The position numbers were made by a program, and so were the translations under genes. The notes beneath the pieces were generated by a model that saw only the letters and a list, made by a program, of their open reading frames with translations, was not told the DNA's origin and made no database searches. Shown in pieces: positions 6,135 to 9,920 of a stretch of DNA of 9,920 nucleotides (its first letter is position 1; every line of letters starts with the position of its first letter). Where the stretch lies: the NCBI GenBank assembly GCA_017457555.1, contig JAFTHG010000128.1:1-9920 (forward strand), given 5' to 3'. The stretch comes from Kiritimatiellia bacterium. Its GTDB lineage: Bacteria > Verrucomicrobiota > Kiritimatiellia > RFP12 > DVOR01.

Positions 6135-9100
6135 ATGCAAAAGTGGTTTACATTGATTGCCGTTTGTTTTGGTCTGTCATCAATGGTAATGGCCGCACGG
6201 TTTGACCTGAGTCAGGCAGCGTGGAAAGTGCGTCTGGAAGATGCTTCGGAGTTCTCAATCCGTTTACCGGGGACATTGGCCGATGCCCATCTTGGCGAAC
6301 CTGCTCAGAAGGCGGAGTATGGCGCTCTGACGCTTAAGCATCGTTATATTGGAAAGGCGGTCTATACCACCTCGATTACAGTGCCCGAAGAGGAGCAGGG
6401 GCAGTACGAACTCTTTCTGGAGCGCGTGTTGTGGAAAAGTACGGTGGCTCTGGATGGGCAGGAGGTTGGGAGTTGTGACTCTCTGGCAACGCCACATCGC
6501 TACCGCCTTCCGCTGACACCGGGCCGTCACACCTTATCGGTCACGGTAGACAATACGATGATTCATCCCATTGGGGAAAAGGCGCATAGCTACGGTGATT
6601 CAATGCAGACCCGTTGGAATGGTCTGCTCGGCACGTTGGAATTGCGCCCCTATAATCCGCTGGAATCGGTGCGGATTGATGCGCCTTTTGGTGAAACATT
6701 TACGGTGACGCTCCCGGATGTGGTGCCCGGTGTCACCGCTGCAACAGTCCAACTCGCCGTAAAAGAACGCCCTGTTACAATCCTATCGCGCGACGGCCGC
6801 ACAATTACAGCGAGCATCCCCGGCGCACAGGCGTGGAGTCCGGAGTCACCCACACTCTATACGCTTACGCTCACCGTGATGCCCTGCGGTGCTGTGGCAC
6901 CCTGCGCGCAAGCTGATTGCGTGCACTATTCCCATACGTTACGCTTTGGGTTTCGCACCTTTTCGCGCGAGGGTAACCGTCTTTTCGTGAATGGTACGCC
7001 GCTGTTCATCCGAGGTAATCTGGAGAACTGCCACTTCCCATTGACCGGCTATCCTGTGATGGATAAGGCGGGTTGGTTGAAGATTCTGAAGGCTCAACAA
7101 GATCAGGGCGCCAACCAAATCCGTTTTCACACCTGGTGCCCACCGAAAGCCGCCTTTGATGCGGCAGACGAACTGGGTTTACTGTTATCTCCTGAGGCTG
7201 GTATCTGGATTGATGGCTGGATGACCGGACAATTCCCTTACTTGAAAGGGTTGGGGAAGGGGGCTGAATCGGTGGACCGCTTTGTGCAGGAAGAACTGCG
7301 CCGCATTCTGGATGCCTATGGTAATGCGCCCTCCTTCTTCTCGCTCTCCATCGGGAATGAGCTGGGCTCCTCCGACTTTGTGCAGTTGGGGCAATGGATG
7401 GCCGCGTGCAAAGCGTATGACGGCCGTCACCTGTATGCCGCCTCCACGGCTCGTCAAATCACCAAGAGTGACGACTTTATTGTGACGCACGCCTATCCCG
7501 GTCTGGGAATGATTCGTGAACGCTTACACCCCGGTACCAATTGGGATTATGAGAGTAGCTATCAGAAAACGGCTCTGCCGACTATTGCCCATGAGATTGG
7601 CCAGTGGCCGGTCTATCCCGATTTCGATCGTGAAATTCCGAAATATACGGGCATCTTACGCCCGTGGAATCTTGAGATTCTGCGTCAACAGAGTGTTGAT
7701 GCCGGCGTCATGCGCTTTGTGCCCGCATGGAGCAGGGCCTCTCTGAAGACGAATCGCCTGATGTACAAAGCAGAAATCGAGAGCTTTTTACGCACACCAT
7801 CCTGCGCCGGTGTTTCTCTATTGGGTATTCAGGACTATTCCGGACAAGGCGAGGCCTTAATCGGATGGCTGGATAGCTTCTATGATGTCAAACCGGGTGC
7901 TGAAACGATGGTGCCGAGTTCGGTCTTTTTGGCACCGACCGTGCCGTTGGCGCGCTTCCAAAAAGATACATGGCAGCAACACGAGGTGCTCCGTGTTACA
8001 TTGTTCGTTCACCACTATGGCGAGAAACCTTTCAATGGCGTCTTGCCGTGGCAATTCGCAGATCAACAGGGCGAAGTAACGTGTTCAGTCGCCCCCGGCG
8101 AACTGCGTGAGGTCGCTGTTCTGGAATTGCCGTTGCAGAAGGTGGCGGCACCTGCACGGCATACCTTCAGTTTCGGGGCGAACCGGTGGAGCATTTGGGT
8201 CTATCCCCAAACGATTGATGACACCGTGCCAGCCTCTATCGTGATGACCGATGATTACGATACGGCACTTGCCGCCCTGAAAGCCGGGCGCAAAGTCCTG
8301 TTGGATGCCAGTATGTCCGGCAATCCTGCCCGCACACTTCCCTCCGCATTCAAACCCGTTTACTGGAGCACTACGTGGTTTCCTGGTCAGCGTGCGCTTG
8401 CATTGGGACTCCTGATTCAGGACCAATCCACTGCATTTAAATCCTTCCCCACAGAAGATTGGCAAGATTGGCAATGGTATCACTTGGTAAATTCAGCAAA
8501 GGCCTTCCGTTTGGAAGCGTGTTCGGAAACCTTTACGCCACTGGTTATGCCCATTGTGGACTTCCATAAACCCGCCCTGGCAGGCCTGATCTTTGAGGTG
8601 CGTTATGGTGAAGGCCGTCTGCTGGTCTCCGGGATTGACCTGACCTCCACTCGCCCGGAAGCCAAACAACTGCGCCGTTCGTTGATGGATTATGTCGCAT
8701 CGGAAGCCTTTAATCCCACAGAATCCGTCACTGAAAAGTGGCTCGCCGACACCCTCATGCCACCCAAACGCATCGCACCGCCACGCCCGGAAGCCTTTAA
8801 GCAGGCAACCGTGTATGTGGAATGTGCCGCCTTCCGTGACCCACAAGCCAGTGACCGCCCATGGTCAAAACGATTGGATCACGCCGATCTGCAGGCCGGT
8901 TCCTACGAACTGACAGGCAAAAACGTTCGTACCTGGGCTGACAAAGCCGGGAAGTACTGGGTCGCTGACGAGATGACGCTTACCTTCAAAGGCACACCTA
9001 ATATCCTCGGTAAACTCCTCATCCGATTCCGTGACCCGGATAGCAAAGGTGCACGCACCGCAGAAGGCACATTTGATGGTGCACGCACCTTTACGGTGCC

Positions 9101-9260
9101 ACCGCATGGCGTTACCGCAGCCAATCCTGATGGCAGTGCGTGGATAACGCTTCCCGTTGACATGGAAGACTTCTTGGATGGCGAATTAGTCCTCACCATC
9201 CGCAGGAAAACCGGCAATATTATGATTGACCGCGTCGTCCTCATGCCCAATGCTGAATAA
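6135..9260 (+). CDS. secreted GH2-type glycosidase with C-terminal accessory domains
   Basis: 1041 aa; ATG at 6135 with GGAG (6124-6127) 7 bases upstream. Residues 1-20 are a signal peptide (LIAVCFGLSSMVMA, cut before A21 or nearby), so it works in the periplasm or outside. Residues 27-172 form the GH2 sugar-binding jelly roll (LPGTLADAHLG, HRYIGKAVYTTSITVP, TRWNGLLGTLEL). About 175-275 is the Ig-like linker, ending LRFGFRTF. The TIM barrel follows from about 280: LFVNGTPLFIRG, FPLTGYP, QIRFHTWCPPKAAFDAADELG. Predicted acid/base is E409 in IGNELG and nucleophile E487 in AHEIGQW, both at the usual GH2 strand ends, so a retaining exo-glycosidase is likely. About 695-860 resembles a glutamine-amidotransferase-like fold (GRKVLLDAS, FPTEDWQDWQWY, GRLLVSGIDL). 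About 890-1041 is beta-rich and CBM-like. The substrate cannot be read; beta-galactosidase or beta-glucuronidase names would be guesses. It has no transporter, sensor or other CAZyme beside it. Confidence 0.88.
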   Translation: MQKWFTLIAVCFGLSSMVMAARFDLSQAAWKVRLEDASEFSIRLPGTLADAHLGEPAQKAEYGALTLKHRYIGKAVYTTSITVPEEEQGQYELFLERVLWKSTVALDGQEVGSCDSLATPHRYRLPLTPGRHTLSVTVDNTMIHPIGEKAHSYGDSMQTRWNGLLGTLELRPYNPLESVRIDAPFGETFTVTLPDVVPGVTAATVQLAVKERPVTILSRDGRTITASIPGAQAWSPESPTLYTLTLTVMPCGAVAPCAQADCVHYSHTLRFGFRTFSREGNRLFVNGTPLFIRGNLENCHFPLTGYPVMDKAGWLKILKAQQDQGANQIRFHTWCPPKAAFDAADELGLLLSPEAGIWIDGWMTGQFPYLKGLGKGAESVDRFVQEELRRILDAYGNAPSFFSLSIGNELGSSDFVQLGQWMAACKAYDGRHLYAASTARQITKSDDFIVTHAYPGLGMIRERLHPGTNWDYESSYQKTALPTIAHEIGQWPVYPDFDREIPKYTGILRPWNLEILRQQSVDAGVMRFVPAWSRASLKTNRLMYKAEIESFLRTPSCAGVSLLGIQDYSGQGEALIGWLDSFYDVKPGAETMVPSSVFLAPTVPLARFQKDTWQQHEVLRVTLFVHHYGEKPFNGVLPWQFADQQGEVTCSVAPGELREVAVLELPLQKVAAPARHTFSFGANRWSIWVYPQTIDDTVPASIVMTDDYDTALAALKAGRKVLLDASMSGNPARTLPSAFKPVYWSTTWFPGQRALALGLLIQDQSTAFKSFPTEDWQDWQWYHLVNSAKAFRLEACSETFTPLVMPIVDFHKPALAGLIFEVRYGEGRLLVSGIDLTSTRPEAKQLRRSLMDYVASEAFNPTESVTEKWLADTLMPPKRIAPPRPEAFKQATVYVECAAFRDPQASDRPWSKRLDHADLQAGSYELTGKNVRTWADKAGKYWVADEMTLTFKGTPNILGKLLIRFRDPDSKGARTAEGTFDGARTFTVPPHGVTAANPDGSAWITLPVDMEDFLDGELVLTIRRKTGNIMIDRVVLMPNAE

Positions 9261-9303
9261 TCCGCACCACCTCCCACCACTTCTCACAGGCTGTGCTGTA
9301 CTC

Positions 9304-9396
9304 GCCACTGTGGCGTAGCCACCTATTTTCACCGCAAAGACGCAAATGAAAATGCAGCTCACTCCGTCCGAGACAGATTGACTGCATTTCTTGTTG
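9304..9396 (+). repeat. structured direct repeat, copy 1 (93 nt)
   Basis: This nearly matches 9471-9564; the last 47 bases (9350-9396) are identical in both. It holds two hairpins: GTGGC/GCCAC around GTA (9310-9322), and AAATGCAG (9350-9357) with CTGCATTT (9382-9389), extended by TCA/TGA past a single bulged C at 9358. Between them lies ACCGCAAAGACGC, a word I associate with intergenic repeats of PVC and related environmental bacteria. The form suggests a REP- or MITE-like non-autonomous element or a processed RNA structure; no transposase is nearby. Confidence 0.85.
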
Positions 9397-9470
9397 TCTA
9401 CTTCTCACTTCTCACTCCTTTCTCCTTCACTTGCCACGCGCCACTAAAAGCGAGCCTTGCGAGCGCACTT

Positions 9471-9564
9471 GCCACTGTGGCATAGCCACATATTTTTTAC
9501 CGCAAAGACGCTAAAGGAAATGCAGCTCACTCCGTCCGAGACAGATTGACTGCATTTCTTGTTG
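9471..9564 (+). repeat. structured direct repeat, copy 2 (94 nt)
   Basis: Second copy, 167 bases downstream of the first, with about six substitutions and one inserted T, all in the first half. The first hairpin is kept (GTGGC 9477-9481, GCCAC 9485-9489) and only its loop changes, from GTA to ATA. The second hairpin (AAATGCAG 9518-9525, CTGCATTT 9550-9557) is identical to that of copy 1. It ends about 50 bases before the GxxExxY start, so the gene's promoter lies at its edge. Confidence 0.85.
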
Positions 9565-9584
9565 AAGCGGAGTAGGGGGTCTTA

Positions 9585-9593
9585 TGGTAGAAT
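9585..9593 (+). promoter_or_regulatory. candidate extended -10 promoter for the GxxExxY gene
   Basis: TGGTAGAAT carries TGn and TAGAAT, five of six matches to TATAAT. The only -35-like word, TTGAAG (9562-9567), overlaps the end of repeat copy 2 but is 20 bases away, longer than ideal. Transcription would start near 9600, leaving a leader of about 14 bases that contains AAGGAG (9601-9606). Confidence 0.4.
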
Positions 9594-9613
9594 ATTGTTA
9601 AAGGAGTGAGCTG

Positions 9614-9920
9614 ATGCATCCACTTTACGAAAAAGCACAAAATGTTTCTCGAGATGTCCTGAATGCCTTTCTTGAGGTATTGAATACATTAGGCGCAGGA
9701 CTTTTAGAATCGGTTTACGAGAAATGTCTGCAACATGAGCTTGAATTACGAGGACACACCGTCAAAAAGGAAGTTGTGGTTTCTGTAAAATATAAAGATG
9801 TGACTTTTCCTGAAAAACTGCGGGTTGACCTTCTTGTTGACGATTGCCTTATTGTGGAGCTTAAAGCGATTGAAGGGGCCATTCGAACAGAACACAAGAT
9901 GCAACTATTATCTTACATGC
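9614..9920 (+). CDS. GxxExxY protein, N-terminal part
   Basis: ATG at 9614 with a strong AAGGAG (9601-9606) 7 bases upstream; the frame is open to the window end (102 residues) and the gene is cut there. The name-giving motif is GLLESVY (residues 29-35) within LGAGLLESVYEKCLQHEL. Then come KKEVVVSVKYKD, LRVDLLVDDCLIVELKAIE (about 74-92) and H.MQLLSYM. The D..V.ELKA pattern is a PD-(D/E)xK nuclease-like core, which is known for the family, yet no reaction or partner is established. Family members are usually about 120-135 aa, so most of the protein is visible. They are often found scattered in PVC and environmental genomes next to short repeats, as here. The gene uses more A/T-ending codons than the glycosidase upstream, which may hint at a separate origin. 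Confidence 0.9.
   Translation, partial: MHPLYEKAQNVSRDVLNAFLEVLNTLGAGLLESVYEKCLQHELELRGHTVKKEVVVSVKYKDVTFPEKLRVDLLVDDCLIVELKAIEGAIRTEHKMQLLSYM

Larger units (their letters stand above)
9261..9613 (+). other. non-coding region with repeat pair and pyrimidine-rich spacers
   Basis: These 353 bases hold no credible gene. After the glycosidase stop comes a C-rich, pyrimidine-biased stretch, then repeat copy 1, a 74-base spacer, repeat copy 2, and the promoter and ribosome binding site of the next gene. The spacer begins with tandem TTCTCAC words (about 9402-9415) and carries extra GCCAC words and GCGAG pieces, which look like decayed fragments of the same repeat. No convincing terminator for the glycosidase gene is seen before copy 1; the repeat hairpins may serve as one. 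Confidence 0.6.

Noticed and set aside
6106..6156. 16-codon upstream ORF overlapping the GH2 start
   Set aside because: It has only a weak AGG upstream, no conserved content and no known leader-peptide features; kept only as a chance frame.
8085..9280. Several - strand open frames of 80-132 codons at the end of the GH2 gene
   Set aside because: All are antisense to a well-supported coding frame, show no family motifs, and are explained by its C-rich codons.
9304..9564. CRISPR array
   Set aside because: There are only two copies of 93/94 nt, with unequal length and point differences and a 74-base spacer; CRISPR repeats are shorter and nearly identical, and no cas gene is present.
9261..9613. 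Insertion sequence remnant
   Set aside because: The copies are direct rather than terminal inverted repeats, and no transposase fragment lies between or beside them.

Overview
The window carries six protein genes, all on the + strand: two are cut by the window edges and four are complete. It looks like a bacterial genome of the PVC group, probably Verrucomicrobiota/Kiritimatiellota or a relative. This is inferred from a TPR-plus-unknown secreted protein of a type I know mainly from Planctomycetes and Verrucomicrobia, a GxxExxY protein preceded by repeats containing the word ACCGCAAAGACGC, Shine-Dalgarno starts and mid-range GC. No rRNA or other marker gene is present, so the assignment is tentative.

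Layout. (1) Bases 1-285 are the C-terminal end of a 6-phosphofructokinase. (2) A 120-base gap (286-405) holds a candidate extended -10 promoter and an 8-bp leader hairpin. (3) Bases 406-5807 form a tight four-gene run: a 672-aa secreted TPR protein of unknown function; a YejE/OppC-type peptide-transporter permease enlarged by about 200 residues between its first two membrane parts; an OppD/DppD-type ATPase; and a TcdA-type E1-like enzyme of tRNA ct6A37 synthesis. Junctions are 15 nt, 12 nt and a 4-nt ATGA overlap. A near-canonical intrinsic terminator hairpin lies inside the first codons of tcdA, so whether tcdA is transcribed with the transporter is an open question. (4) After 327 bases without a gene comes a 1041-aa secreted GH2-type glycosidase (6135-9260) with its own leader. 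(5) Bases 9261-9613 are non-coding and hold two near-identical 93/94-nt direct repeats, each with two hairpins. (6) A GxxExxY-family gene starts at 9614 and runs off the window.

The permease and ATPase should be two parts of a peptide importer acting at the inner membrane. The usual solute-binding protein, the YejB/OppB permease and the OppF ATPase are not in the window. The secreted 672-aa protein sits where YejB would often be. The glycosidase and phosphofructokinase fit a saccharolytic, fermentative life, but nothing links them in regulation. I found no clearly new defence or mobile system. The most unusual items are the enlarged permease in a partial transporter operon with a secreted TPR protein, the terminator inside tcdA, and the structured repeat pair next to the GxxExxY gene.
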